Source: Archilochus colubris (Eukaryota; Chordata; Aves; Apodiformes; Trochilidae). Taken from it: a stretch of 64,000 nt of DNA. Positions 28,901 to 39,900 of this stretch are shown in pieces (the first letter of the stretch is position 1; each line of letters opens with the position of its first letter). The DNA is taken from contig CM041108.1 in assembly GCA_023079485.1 (NCBI GenBank), positions 4,278,001 to 4,342,000 on the forward strand. The letters run 5' to 3'. The position numbers and the translations under genes are program-made. Under the pieces are notes generated by a model. That model was given only the letters and a program-made list of their open reading frames with translations. It did no database searches and was not told the DNA's origin.

Positions 28901-31900
28901 TTAGAAGTCAAAACAGACACAGTACTGAAAATACTGAAGGAAAGGATGCAGAGTAATAACAAAGTGATGTTTAGTAGACAATTTGTGAATGTCACTGTCT
29001 GAACATTGTTTTGTTTTTACTATTTATACTTAAGCTTACATTATAAACAGAGGGACACTGCTTTTTCCTGTCATTTTTAATATATTTATTTTTAAATGTT
29101 TTCTTTTAACAGAAAAATGACTAAAACATGTCTCTTCCTGTCTTTTTTCTAAGCGAGCTGTTCCAGTTTTGTATGTACCCTTGTATTTTATCCCTTGTAC
29201 ACTGATCAAACACTACAGGTTTTCAATCCCTGTCCATTTTACTACTTCCTTTGCTACTGCTTCCCTTGTCCTTATTTTCAGCCCTCTCTTCTGACATTAC
29301 AATATCTACATCCAGGCTCCTGACCCTCAGTTTAATCAAGCTGAGACATGAACTCCCATTTCTATTCTTTAAACCCAGCAATTACCCCGAGCAGGGCCAC
29401 AGAGCAGAACACAGCACCACACACCAGAAACTATGCATTCAAGTCTATTTTCTCCTACTGCTATTAACATCTCTTACACAAGAAAGATCTGGTTATCTCA
29501 ACCAGATAAAATATCAGGACTAGAGTGAAAGGAGGGAGAGTGCTGAGGCTGAGGAATATTTGCAGGGCTTTAGGAATGCTAGGAGCAGCATTTTTATTAG
29601 CATGTTAGATCACCCAGTCTAGAAACCCACGGATAATACAAATGTGATTCATTAATAAGTCTCCTGCTGATTTTCAGATTGAAGGAAGAGGTATTCAATG
29701 AGAAACATGCAGGATAAAGCCTTGAAAGCAAGAGCCTAAAGCTTATCTTTCAAGCAGCACAGCCAACATACTTCCCCAGTGACCCAGAAGGACCACCAAG
29801 AGGTTTAAGTGGAGAATTCAGTCTCCAGCCCAAGACAAACACTGCTCCTCTTTGAGACACTTTGCATAACTCCAAGCTATAGCAGTGGGCTGGCCAGGGT
29901 GGGGGTTGATGGTTGTAACCATGAGAGGCAAACAATGCTACCCGGAACATTGGGGAAAACAAAACAGGGGAAAAAAGAGTGTCAAAAAACCTCCAAAGCT
30001 TCTTGGGAAAAGAGGGGAACAGAAGCAGGCACTGCCTCCCTGAAGAGGAGTCAGACAAAATGCTTAGGGCACAAATTCCCTAGGAGACCCCACTTCTGGA
30101 ATGAATCCATCTTGGGATACAGTCCTGAAAGATGTAAACTAAGTGGGGTACAGGTGTCTGCACCACTTTCCCCAGGCACATCCCCTACACTGCCTTCAGA
30201 GGGACTGCCAAATAAACTTCAGTGCCTAAATCATTGCTTTTAGCATGCAATACAGAGGAAGAATCAACTGAGAAGATTCCTTTCATTTCCAGCAGCAAGA
30301 CTGTAGTCTGTGCTGTCACCCCCAAGGACCAAGAAACTCCTCCTCCTGTATCAGCCATGCTCATCATTACAGAAGTCATTTCTTATAAAAACTGGTGTGA
30401 AAAGATCATAAATGAACACCCACAAAGCCCACCAGTCACCTCAGGAACTTCTGCTCCAAGGGGAAGATGCAGATTTCTTCTCCAGCATCTCGACATCAGA
30501 GAGCAGCAAAAAACCAGAACAATGATCCTCAGCCACTGCCCAAACAATTTTCCACAGGAAGAAAGGGGAGTGGAGCAACACAGAGAAGGACAATCCAGAC
30601 ATGACAGTCATTAGTTGTGCCAATGCAAAACCAGCACTCAAACACCACTGTGGTAATGCAGTCCAAGAGTAGGACAGACTGGAAAAGCCAAAGAGGTCCC
30701 CTCCATCCTGCAGCAGGGTTTTTATGTTTCACATTTACCTGTCACTTGGACAGAAATGGCATCTGAAGAGCTCAGATTATCACCAGGCCATTTCTCCAGC
30801 TTTCTCATGCAACCCTGATGCTCTGTAGGCTTTCCAACAGCTTTGGCAACTATCTTTTGCTGCTAAGGGTATCATATCCCTGAATCCTGTGGATCTAGAC
30901 AAGGTTTTTAAAAGTTTAAAATTAAGCAGCCTACATCCCAGTATTGTTCCTAATCTATATCCATTCAAAAGACTAATAAATGCCATAATAGGAGTTAAGT
31001 GCACAGGGAGAATTATACAATTGAGCTAACAGATGAAATATCTTTCCTGCCTCCACCCAAATAATCATGACGCCCACAGCTCTATTGAAAACTAGAAAAT
31101 CAAGCTCACCTCAACTTCTGTCTCCAGCTAAAAACCCTAATAAACTATGCAGCATGAACTGGTAGCATTTGCTTCCTAGCGAGTAGTAAACATCAGAGGC
31201 AGCTTCAATAAAAGCAGAATCAAAAATGAATTTATGCAGACGTCAACTACTAATTTGCAGACATAATGAAGGCACAATGATGGAAAGTACAAGACTTGCC
31301 TTGATGACTACTACACTTTTTAGTCCATAGCAACAGGCAATATGCACAAATATTGCCACACTTGCCACAAATATTAAATCTTTCAATCTCTACTAATTAG
31401 ATAAATGCATGATAATAAGCAGCTACTCAATAAGACTTCCTAGGAAGTTCTTACCCTGCTGGAAAAAAATTAAAGACTTTTTCCCAGCGTGCAGTTAAAG
31501 AAGTCCCAGTTACTAGAGGGACTTAAAAAACAGCCAAAGACAAGGAAAAGTGTATCTGCACAGATAAGAAACAATTAGGGTTTATTTTAGTACCACGGCA
31601 GGAGTAAATCAGCAATTAAAACCTCTCAAGGGTAATTATGTGTAAATTCTACCTCTCCTGTTTTCCGATCATAGCAACAGAAACTACAGCACTGTTATAA
31701 ATAAACCTCATTTGCAAGCAACTGCACAGGAAGAGTCACCAGTTCTTCTAGCAGGTCCTGCAAAAGCAGCAAGAGCCTCTCTCCTTTTATTGTGCTTTAA
31801 TAAACACAGAGAAACATAAAGAAAGTTCTGTAGCTGTGCAATTGCTCAACTCTGCAGCACGTTTGGAATGGTTACAGGAAGAAAAATACAGTTAACTACG

Positions 31901-34900
31901 AGACCCAAATAAATTAATAAATAAAATTAATGGCATGCAAATGTTTCGTTAGTGCCATAACAGGATGCAGCAGAGTTCTGAGCCTCCTTTCGTGGCCAAA
32001 CCAGAGCCTGCAAATGGCTGAATTTCATCCCAGCCCCAGTATGTCCTTGCAAAGAATAAAAGCCTTATCTCACTCAGCCATGTGTCCCCTGCCACAAACT
32101 GCAGAACAGAGCAACGCCCAAAGCCAGCACTGCTGTGCCTGGGCCAGCAAATGTGCAGCCTCAGAGGAGGAACAGGAAAAAACCTCCTGGAACATACCCT
32201 GCCCAGCTAAACCCTCCCAAGAGGGTCCCCGAGCTGGCCTTACCTGATCCCTGGAGTCCAATCTCTTTCTGAAAAGCCTCAACACTGACAGCCCAAACCA
32301 GCAGCCAGTACCAAAAATGCAGCTTAGCACTGGGAACTGGACAGGAATTTGAGGGAGAAGAAAATCAGCTATCTTCAGGCTAAAAGGTAAGGCAGATTTC
32401 TCCCAAATCCAGAGACAGATGAAGAGAAGGCAGCATTTTGTCATTTACCTGAGCTGGTTTAGACACTTATTTAAGGATAAGTGGTCCCCTAAATGTGCCA
32501 ACTTTTTTCCACTGCCACGAAGGCATTTGAGATGAAGAGCTGAGATAGAGATGCCTACCCCAAAGATTTATTAAGTTAAGCAAGATAAATGCCACCTTAG
32601 GAGGCCTCTAAACAAATACAGCATAGCTAGGAGAGGATTAAATTAAGAGGGTGTAAATGTTTACAAACATAAAGTGGCAGAGCAATAAGGCTGAAGATTA
32701 ATTACTTGATATGGTCCACTGGGCACTAGGATTATGAAAAGAAGCAGCTGACAAAGTAAAAACACCCTGAAATAAATAAAGGGAAGTCAGTTTCACTCCT
32801 TTAAGTCCTGACTGTCTCATCAGAAGCAATACAAGGCACAAGGGTGATCCTGGGCCACTTTTTGCTTAGGTTTTTCTAAATCTAAAGTACTAAAGCACTA
32901 AACCTTATTTTTACTGCTAGCAACCTTCACACATTTCTTCAACTGCTGAGTAGCTGAGTGGGAATGGCAAATGTCAGACACTTCTTTAGTAACTTTGCTG
33001 AAGAGTCACTCACAAGTCTCAAAATTAGTTCTTTTTGTTGAATACCTGGTATGGCTCCTACTCCCTCAGCCACTCAGTCTCCTTCAGTCTGAAGACAGTG
33101 GATGAAAAGACCCAAGAAAACACCGATGCTTCATGAGCCAGATTGATAACAGAACCCAACTCATAGATGAGGTATAACCATTATCAAAATGAACTGGGTT
33201 AAGGTTTGGTCCACAGAAAAAAATTATACCAGCCATGAGAGAGCATGACTGTACTTCAGCATTGACTCAGATACTAAAATTCATTGCATTTTCTCAGGAA
33301 AAAACCACTATTAAAAGGAAAAAAAAAAGGAAAAGAGAAGTCTTAATGAAATTTATCCATATATAAATATGGAGAAAACTGAACATGTCACATACTTTAT
33401 AACATGTGGACCTCATGACACTAGAAGCATCAAGCTTATTTATATTGCACCTGCTTTGCATTCCAAGCTTAAAAGCCTAAATTAAGGAGGCAATACAGAG
33501 GCTTCTGGGGCCTAATGGGAAAGCAAGTTTTTCACCAGTGCTAAGACCACAGTGACTGAAAAAAATCCCCCTCCAGATCCAGCACAACGCTGCAGATAAA
33601 AAGGACCACACACCACCACCACCACATCCAGTGCTCTGCCAAAAAACTCAGCCAGGGAATAAATGGGCCACAACAACTGGATGCCCTGCACACCCCCAGG
33701 TTTGGGGTTCCTTCAGGACAGTGGTGAAAAGGAGTGGTAAGGAGAGGCCCTGTATGCCCCCAGCCAAGACACAGCTCTGCTGCTGGAAAGCTCTGACTGC
33801 CAGGGTTGTGGAGACAGCTGCTTACCTGACATTAAAAAGTCTTTTGAACCAGAACCTTAATGGAAGACCAAACAGAAACATCCTCCTGACATGACTGAAA
33901 GCAAAAGGAAATGAGACATACTTCTTGTCTCTGCTACATTTTCAATTTGGCTCTTCCAGTTCAATAATGGAAAGTATTTTGTTTTACTAACAAGTAAATT
34001 CAATTCCCTGCCCTTGTGCTTTTCCTTTCCATGCAGCACTCTGATGCTTCTTGGTATGAAAACGCTGTCATTCCTTTTGATATCTTGCAACCTGCCTGAG
34101 ACACACTCTTAAGTGTGTAACAAAACACTAACAAAGCCACTGAGATGTCATCTTTTTATTGTCACTGTCTTGTCTAGAAGAAAAAACATCCTGCAACTCA
34201 GCAATATCTCATGCACTGCAAAAGAGGAAAAAAAACCTAAGAGTTTTGTCACCCACTGTGCTAGTACAAACATCCAGAGCTCATTTCAATGACTTAGTAC
34301 TCCATGAACAGCTCACAGTACAGTCACACATACAGCTCAGGCACTGACCTGGTTGCTGAGACTTGTGGAGTTATGGCAAGGCCTAAGTGACAACCACATT
34401 CACCCTTTCCTGCCCACACCTGGAGTCCAAAAGGTGATCCCAGGCACCCCAAAGCATCATCCCTCTGTCCCACCTCTGTTTCTCCTGTGCCAGAACTGCT
34501 TGCCTTGGTCACGACAGTCCTATGCAGAGAGGCTTTTGCCACACACATTCCTGCCTTAACCACCAGATAAAGGAGATTATAATAAAAAGCATAACAAAAA
34601 AGTTGTTTTTTTCAGCTTCCAAGTGTTTCACTTAAAAAAAAAAAAGCATGTTGGAGATCTCCAACTTGATGTTTTTTTTTCTTACAACAGAAAATACTTT
34701 TTTTTTTTTTTCCCCTGCCTCTGAACAAGCAAGAGGATCCCAGGGTGCTAATGAACCATCCAGAGCAGCACCTGCAGAGAAGCCCAGGGGCCTGAGCAGG
34801 TATCCAAAGCAAGGAACTGATTACAGCCAAGGCAGTGCAGACACCAGCAGACATTCCTGCTCCTCAACTCAGCCTTCCTGCCCTCACCTGAAGTGACCTC

Positions 34901-35370
34901 TCTTTGGAAGGCTACAATTGCTTGACCTGAAGAGAACCAAGTGCAACCTCTGTGTGGTTTCAGATTCGAGCTCTACCCTAAACTTTTGTCACTTTCCTGC
35001 TTTAACTTCTGGCAGGAAGGATTCCTTCTGGTGTTCCTCCCAGCACCAACACGCCTTGGAAATTAAATTATAATCCCTGGTTCTTACAAAGACAGCCTAG
35101 CAGGCTTGGAAGCTGTTGGACTTGAAATATTCCAGTTTCAACGTTAACCAGGTTGCCTTGACAGTCTGTCACTCCAGGTACATCCTGATTCCCAGAAACT
35201 CAGATTTAATCCCGCTTTTCTCAACCCATCTGTCACACCGTCACTGAAGTCACAACACAAAGCAACAAGCTCTGGGAACATCCAAACTTCAGGGAAAAAA
35301 AAAATTAAAAAAAAAAAAAATTCTCATTTTATACTGACCTGTCCGTGATTGTGGACTGTGTGCCACTCAT
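4921..35370 (-). CDS. ARHGEF12: ARHGEF12 (LARG) Rho guanine-nucleotide exchange factor, N-terminal exons 1-4 (partial gene)
   Basis: The coding part in this window is four exons: 35370-35339, 7300-7277, 6586-6498 and 4977-4921, all with GT-AG junctions and agreeing phases (202 nt, 67 codons plus one base). The assembled N-terminus starts MSGTQSTITDR, continues FPLKKPTR, HGSILSRESPADKKQKVER and DFDPT, and ends DSSSKKTKSSSEESRSETY. This matches the start of vertebrate ARHGEF12/LARG as I remember it, with one extra residue in exon 3. In the family this serine/lysine-rich N-terminal stretch precedes a PDZ domain (binds plexin-B and other receptors), an RGS-like domain (binds G-alpha 12/13) and the DH-PH module that activates RhoA at the membrane. 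None of those domains is in this window; they must lie beyond the left edge. Identification is firm because four separate exons agree in order and phase. Confidence 0.95.
4978..6497 (-). other. ARHGEF12: ARHGEF12 intron 3
   Basis: A 1.5-kb intron between coding exons 3 and 4. It is AT-rich, with an A/C-rich stretch at about 5037-5064. I see nothing else in it. Confidence 0.85.
6498..6586 (-). CDS. ARHGEF12: ARHGEF12 coding exon 3 (residues 19-49)
   Basis: This 89-nt exon encodes HGSILSRESP, ADKKQKVERC and SSTHDFDPT, completing R19 at its start and giving the first base of D49 at its end. The acceptor is tttgacacag and the donor gtaaag. Compared with the mammalian protein as I recall it, ERIASHDF is replaced by ERCSSTHDF, a one-residue length change. 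Confidence 0.93.
6587..7276 (-). other. ARHGEF12: ARHGEF12 intron 2
   Basis: A 690-bp intron separating the 24-nt microexon from exon 3. I recognise nothing further in it. Confidence 0.85.
7277..7300 (-). CDS. ARHGEF12: ARHGEF12 coding exon 2, 24-nt microexon
   Basis: The exon encodes FPLKKPT and completes R11 and begins R19. The acceptor is a pyrimidine-rich tttcttcttttcag and the donor is gtgagt, both strong. It is 24 nt long, so skipping it would keep the frame and still give an arginine at the junction (AG + A). Confidence 0.93.
8727..8912 (-). mobile_element. CR1-type LINE 3' fragment
   Basis: Read on the + strand, this stretch contains ttcaggttggaaaagaacct, then gggatcatcaagcccaacc, then acatccagaggtggtgactc and ccaccacctccctgggctgc. 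These are hallmarks of the reverse complement of avian CR1 3' ends, so the element lies on the minus strand. It is truncated and diverged, as is usual for CR1, and sits inside ARHGEF12 intron 1. Confidence 0.85.
26223..26305. repeat. AT-rich (TA)n-like tract
   Basis: Two blocks of alternating TA separated by a short AT-rich spacer. The segment tatataactttata occurs twice, around 26245-26259 and 26286-26300. It is a simple-sequence tract within ARHGEF12 intron 1. Confidence 0.8.
35289..35321. repeat. Poly-A / A-rich tract beside ARHGEF12 exon 1
   Basis: On the + strand this is a nearly uninterrupted A tract, broken by one TT. It lies about 20 bp inside intron 1, just downstream of the exon 1 donor, so it is a U-rich stretch in the pre-mRNA. 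Confidence 0.85.
35339..35370 (-). CDS. ARHGEF12: ARHGEF12 coding exon 1 (start codon, residues 1-11)
   Basis: The start codon is at 35370-35368, in the context ggctccaATGAG. The exon encodes MSGTQSTITD plus the first two bases of R11, then a GT donor (gtcagt) at 35338. An in-frame TAA at 35397-35395, nine codons upstream, supports this ATG as the true start. The 5' UTR runs rightwards toward the CpG island. I cannot tell whether it is continuous or split: a possible acceptor (ttcctgcag) lies near 35414. Confidence 0.93.
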
Positions 35371-35617
35371 TGGAGCCTTTGGCAAGAAGTCGTATTATCC
35401 AATTTACATTTTACTATTACTGCAGGAATATTAACAAGGCTTTGGCCCCCACATGCACCGACGTTCAGGATCCAGCCTTGCTTCAGAAGAGGCATGCACA
35501 GAGGACAAATTCAGTTCAAGGGCAAGAAATAATAATGAAAAATTAAAAAAAAAAACCAAACAACTCCAAAAACAATTCCAAAACTCTTCTTGCAAGTCAC
35601 CCAGAATATCCAGACCA

Positions 35618-35625
35618 CGGAAGTG
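35618..35625 (+). promoter_or_regulatory. ETS-type motif CGGAAGTG near the ARHGEF12 5' UTR
   Basis: The sequence cggaagtg matches the high-affinity ETS/GABP core common in CpG-island promoters. It lies 250 bp upstream of the start codon, at the edge of the GC-rich region. Binding is inferred from the motif only. Confidence 0.35.
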
Positions 35626-35809
35626 AGGCGTGGGGGATGTTAAAAAACAAAACAAAACAAAAAAAAAAGGGAAAAAACCTCCCCCCCTCCAAAATAAAAA
35701 GGAAAAACAACAAAAAAAGTTTTTTCCCCCTTAGACCCGAGGAAGAAGGGGGAAAGGTAACGCGTTCCGAGAAAAATAATAATAAAAATATTCTTCCGAA
35801 GCAAACCAA

Positions 35810-36760
35810 TCCTCACCGGTCCGGAGCTCCAGCGCGGAGAAGGGGAAACCTCCCCGGGAAAACCTGGGGAGATGGGAGCGGGGCTGCCCGGGCCCCGCAG
35901 GCCCCGCGTTCCCGACTGGGTCCCGGCAGGGGGGTGCCCGCTCCCCGCCGCTCTTCACGGCCTCGGCCCCGTGGGGAGCGGGGGTTTGGTCCCGCCGGCT
36001 GTCGGTGTCCCGAAAGCCGCGGTGCAGGGGCCCATGTCCCGCTGCCGGCCCGCCCCGACCCCCCGCCCCACGGCTCTCCCGCAGGGGGGTCGGGAAGGGG
36101 CGGCCGCCCCGCCGCCGCCTTTAGGCCCGCACGTCCATGCCCCGCCGCTCCTCCTGTCCCGAGATCGAGGGGTGGAGGGGGGAGTCGGTTCGGCCTGCCC
36201 GGAGAGGTTCCGGTCCGCTCAGCCACGGAGACCCGCCCTGCTTGCGTCTCGGTGCCGGCCCGGTTCGGGGCAAAGTCCCGCGATGAGCTCCGACGGCGCG
36301 GCCCGCTCCTGCCGCCGCTTCGCTTCGCTCTTCCCGGCCCGGTTCCGGTTTGGCTGCGCTGCTACGAAACGGGAGCGGCGCTTCCCACCGGAACCTGAGC
36401 TGAACCGGGTCGGGTCGGACCGGACCGCCTGTGCCTTCGCCCCTCCCTCCGGTGGTTCTCGGGGGGGCTCGGACCTCCGGGCCGCCTCACGCCCGCCCCT
36501 CCCGACGTATCCTTCCGCCGCCGCTCCGCCTACTCCACCGCCCTTCCCTCCCGTCGGGGCGGTCCCACGATCCGCCCCTTCCTTCCTCGCTCCCTTCCTT
36601 CCTTCCCCCGGGTTGTCCGTGTGGATTTGCGGGCTGCCGGGGATTTTTCTCCTTCCCCCTTCGGCGCAGGAAAGGGGCCCCTCCTCGAGGCTGCGCCGGC
36701 CCCTTGTTTCCTTCCCATGGCGGCTTATGAACGGTTGTTCTTCCTCTGCTCTGCCCGATG
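35810..36760 (-). promoter_or_regulatory. ARHGEF12: CpG-island promoter and 5' UTR region of ARHGEF12
   Basis: About 950 bp of strongly GC-rich sequence with dense CpG dinucleotides, such as ccgccgccgct and gcggcccgctcc, and repeated GC-box-like ccccgcccc strings. It sits in an otherwise AT-rich neighbourhood, 0.4-1.4 kb upstream of the ARHGEF12 ATG. The transcription start is not resolvable by eye. The long open frames across it on both strands are a by-product of high GC. Confidence 0.8.
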
Positions 36761-36779
36761 GGTGCGGAAAAGGTTCCCC

Positions 36780-36912
36780 CATCCATCCCGGAGCTCCGCA
36801 TCCTCCATCCTAGAGCTCTACATCCTCCATCCCAGAGCTCCGCATCCTCCATCCCGGAGCTCCGCATCCTCCATCCCGGAGCTCCTCATCCTCCATCCCA
36901 GAGCTCCATCCT
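36780..36912. repeat. 22-bp tandem repeat, about six copies, with a GAGCTC core
   Basis: The unit is close to catcctccatcccggagctc followed by cg. About six consecutive copies are visible, differing at the cgg/cag/tag position and at the last bases. Every unit contains gagctc. It abuts the upstream edge of the ARHGEF12 CpG island. On the minus strand an open frame runs through it (repeating RSSGMED), but there is no other sign of coding. Confidence 0.9.
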
Positions 36913-39900
36913 CCTCCCAGCCCGCTCCCCTGTTTTCTCTCGCCAAGAAACTCTCGGGGGCAGGGAGCGTCCATCTGCGCCGTGGAAAATGTGACACGGA
37001 GGGAACTCGCAAGAGAAAGCGAACAGGGAATTGGAACGGGAAGGTGCCGGGAGCTGCGCGGTTCTGGAGCCCCAAAGAGGCACTGGCTGTACCCTTCACC
37101 CCCAGACCTTTCCTAGCTCTGGGTCCCATCTCTTGTTCCCCGCATTCCCACGGCACGTTTCGTTAGGAATTTTTCTCGCAACAAAAATCCAAGATGAGAA
37201 CCAGAGCTGGCCCCTGCCTGCACAGACCTAGACCTTCCTCAAACAGCCAAGAGCCTGTTCCTCCTCCCCTTTTTTTAAGGCAAAAATATCCCTTAAATAC
37301 AAAAAGGTGAGCGACAGACTGTGCCTGCCAAATACAGAGCACTTCACCTTTCAACACTTTTCAACTCTCAACAAAAATTGCACCCTTGCTGGTACACTGC
37401 AGTAACTCCCTGCCATTTACACCCATAAAACACAATCTGGGGGAGAAATGTCAGCCTCAGCTCTACCTGTATTTCAGCAGCAGAGTTTTGTTCCTGCAGG
37501 AACAGCAGAAGCAAACTCTAACAGACCAGAAGCCCAGTTCGAGGTGTATCACCTAATCCCAAAATCTTGTTGCCAACATAAAGGGATAAAGAAGATTTCA
37601 GCCAGGCCCTCTTTCTCAAACACCTAGGAATAACATCGATATAAAGTTCAGGAACCTTCCATGCTCTGTGTTTCATGTTGCCAGGAATTCAAAGTAATGA
37701 GGAGCCCAGAGGTGGGATGGAAAGCAGGACAGCCCCATTGCCACGAGGGGCAGGCATTGTTTTTTATATCCCTGCTCTCTCAGCTCAGAGGAACATCAGT
37801 TTTTCCTACCAAATGCCAACAAACCGAAATAATCTTATGAGCTGATCCTATAGGACATGATCCTTCTTCCCTCTAATCAATCTTACCTTGCTATATTTCT
37901 TCAGAGTCCCAGATGGTGGACTTGGAAAGGGTCTGGAAAAGAGACTTCTGGAAAATCAGGGTACATCATTAAGCACGCAGGGCAATACCTTGGTTGAAGC
38001 TGTATTCAGGACCCTGCTGCTCTACAACACAACTTTTTTCCTCCTTGGAGCACAGTGAGGACAAATCAGGAAACCCAGGGACTGTTTGATAGTCTGAAGA
38101 ATTTGTTGTTTTGCAGAAGTTCAGTGCAAAGAGGGGAAGCGTGGGATGAAATCATTTTCTAGATGATGCTTGCCATCCACACACAGGACATTTACACTTC
38201 CTCTTTTGGTTTCCTTTTGAGGCAGACAGAGGCTTGAGGGAAAAAAAACCAAAGGGTTTCAAGACATGAAGCCAGCACTGCCTCTCATTCTGCAGCTGTG
38301 TGCAGTACACTGGTCAGTGCAGTGGAGTGACTGAACATCTCTGTTATTTGTTTATCTCTTTATTCCATCTCCTCTGCAATAAATCCCTTCTTGCTTTAAC
38401 TTAGGCAACATCAAGTACTGTGCTCGGAGAGAGGAAGGCTCCTGGGAGACCTTCTGCTTCATGGCAGGCTCAGCATTTGCATATGCAGCCTCAATCCTTT
38501 TTTATTACTTTAATTCTATTTTATTGTGCACGATAACATAAGGACAATAAAAATTAGCTGGAGGAAAACCTAAAAAAACCATGTGAACGAGCAGGAAACT
38601 CATCCCCCCCAGCATTAAATTGATGTAAAATTCAGTGGAGTGACAATGATTAACATTGCCAAAGGTTTGCTCAGTATTTGTCAAAAGAAACATCCCACAA
38701 AATTACCACTGACAAAAAGGAAGCAGAAACCCCTAGATCACATGGTTCAGTAGGTTAACTCTTGTTCATAATGGGCTGCATCCACATTTTCATGTTTAAT
38801 GCAACAATTAAAAAGAAAAAGCACTAATAAAGCAATTCAGAAGTAGGCTCTGAAGCCATAACTGCTTCTCTTCCCTGCAAATACAGATTTATTTTTTTTT
38901 AATTATTATTTTGAGGGAGTTGATTGCATCCTTGTGTGAATATAGCTGCTTATATATGATACTTCTGCCTGGGCAGCTTTACGGTGTGAAACCCAGGGTG
39001 GGGAAATCAATAAGCAATTACACTGTGTGGTACCAATTTAAATAGATATTTATTTGGTTTTGGGAGCTCTAAAGTCATCACTTAACCTGAATTTACATGT
39101 AGTACCATCACACAGAGAGAAATGCTAGAGAAACTAGCTTATTAACCTCACCAATCCATACCTCCAGGTCAAACCAGCAGTGTCCCCAGCAGCATGGTTT
39201 TTACAGTCCAGAACCAGGACCCTGAAAGTGAATTAAGTTGTCTCCTATAAATCACAGCTCCTCACTTCGCCTCGAATGAAAGGCTGGCACAAAAGTGACA
39301 GATCCTTGGAGGGGACTTCCACAGAACCCCTGAAAGGCAGAGGTACAGATTAAGCTTTCACCGAGGCTCTTTTCGACAAAAAAAACCCAACAAAAAAAAA
39401 CCCAAAAAACCCCAAACCCGGTTTCCAGGTCCAGCCGCAGCTCCCCGAGCTGCTGTCGCCCTCTGCTGGGAGGCTCTGGGATGGCAGCTCCCTTCCCAGC
39501 TTCCTCCTGCCGACCCTGCACCTCGGACCCTTTCTGAAATAAGGATTTCAAAGCCATCTCAGCTTTGGGGGGCTCTGCTTGCTGTACCCGGACCGCCTTA
39601 GGGGTCCGATGGGGTGAGCTGCTCAGGGTTTGGACCGCTCTGGGTTCCGAGTAAAGAGAGGCAGGGAATCAGCATCCCTGATGCCAGGTTTATCACACTG
39701 CCTGCCTTCTGCTACCTGGTGTACTGCAAATTTGCAAAACAAAGGGTGATTATAATAATTTTTCCTTCAGAAAAGAAAAAATCCTATTTCAGAGAGGATA
39801 ATCAGCAACTTATCTGGGAGAGCAAAGCATCTCCTGCAGCCCTCAAGTAAGAGAGAGCTCTGTAAAACTCTGCTGTAAGTCTGCCATCATGGGCTATTAG

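Larger units (their letters stand above)
7301..35338 (-). other. ARHGEF12: ARHGEF12 intron 1, about 28 kb
   Basis: A large first intron between the start-codon exon and the microexon. No additional exon is convincing. It contains a CR1 fragment (8727-8912), a locally GC-richer stretch at about 8040-8640, an AT dinucleotide tract (26223-26305), and many homopolymer A-runs on the + strand (for example 13339-13353, 14363-14376, 17565-17579, 35289-35321). Open frames here are short and show no recognisable domain. First introns of this size often carry enhancers, but I cannot point to one. Confidence 0.85.

Noticed and set aside
35637..36813. Several overlapping open frames of up to about 313 codons on both strands
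   Set aside because: They lie in the ARHGEF12 CpG island, are proline/arginine/glycine-rich in all frames, and reflect GC content with few stop codons.
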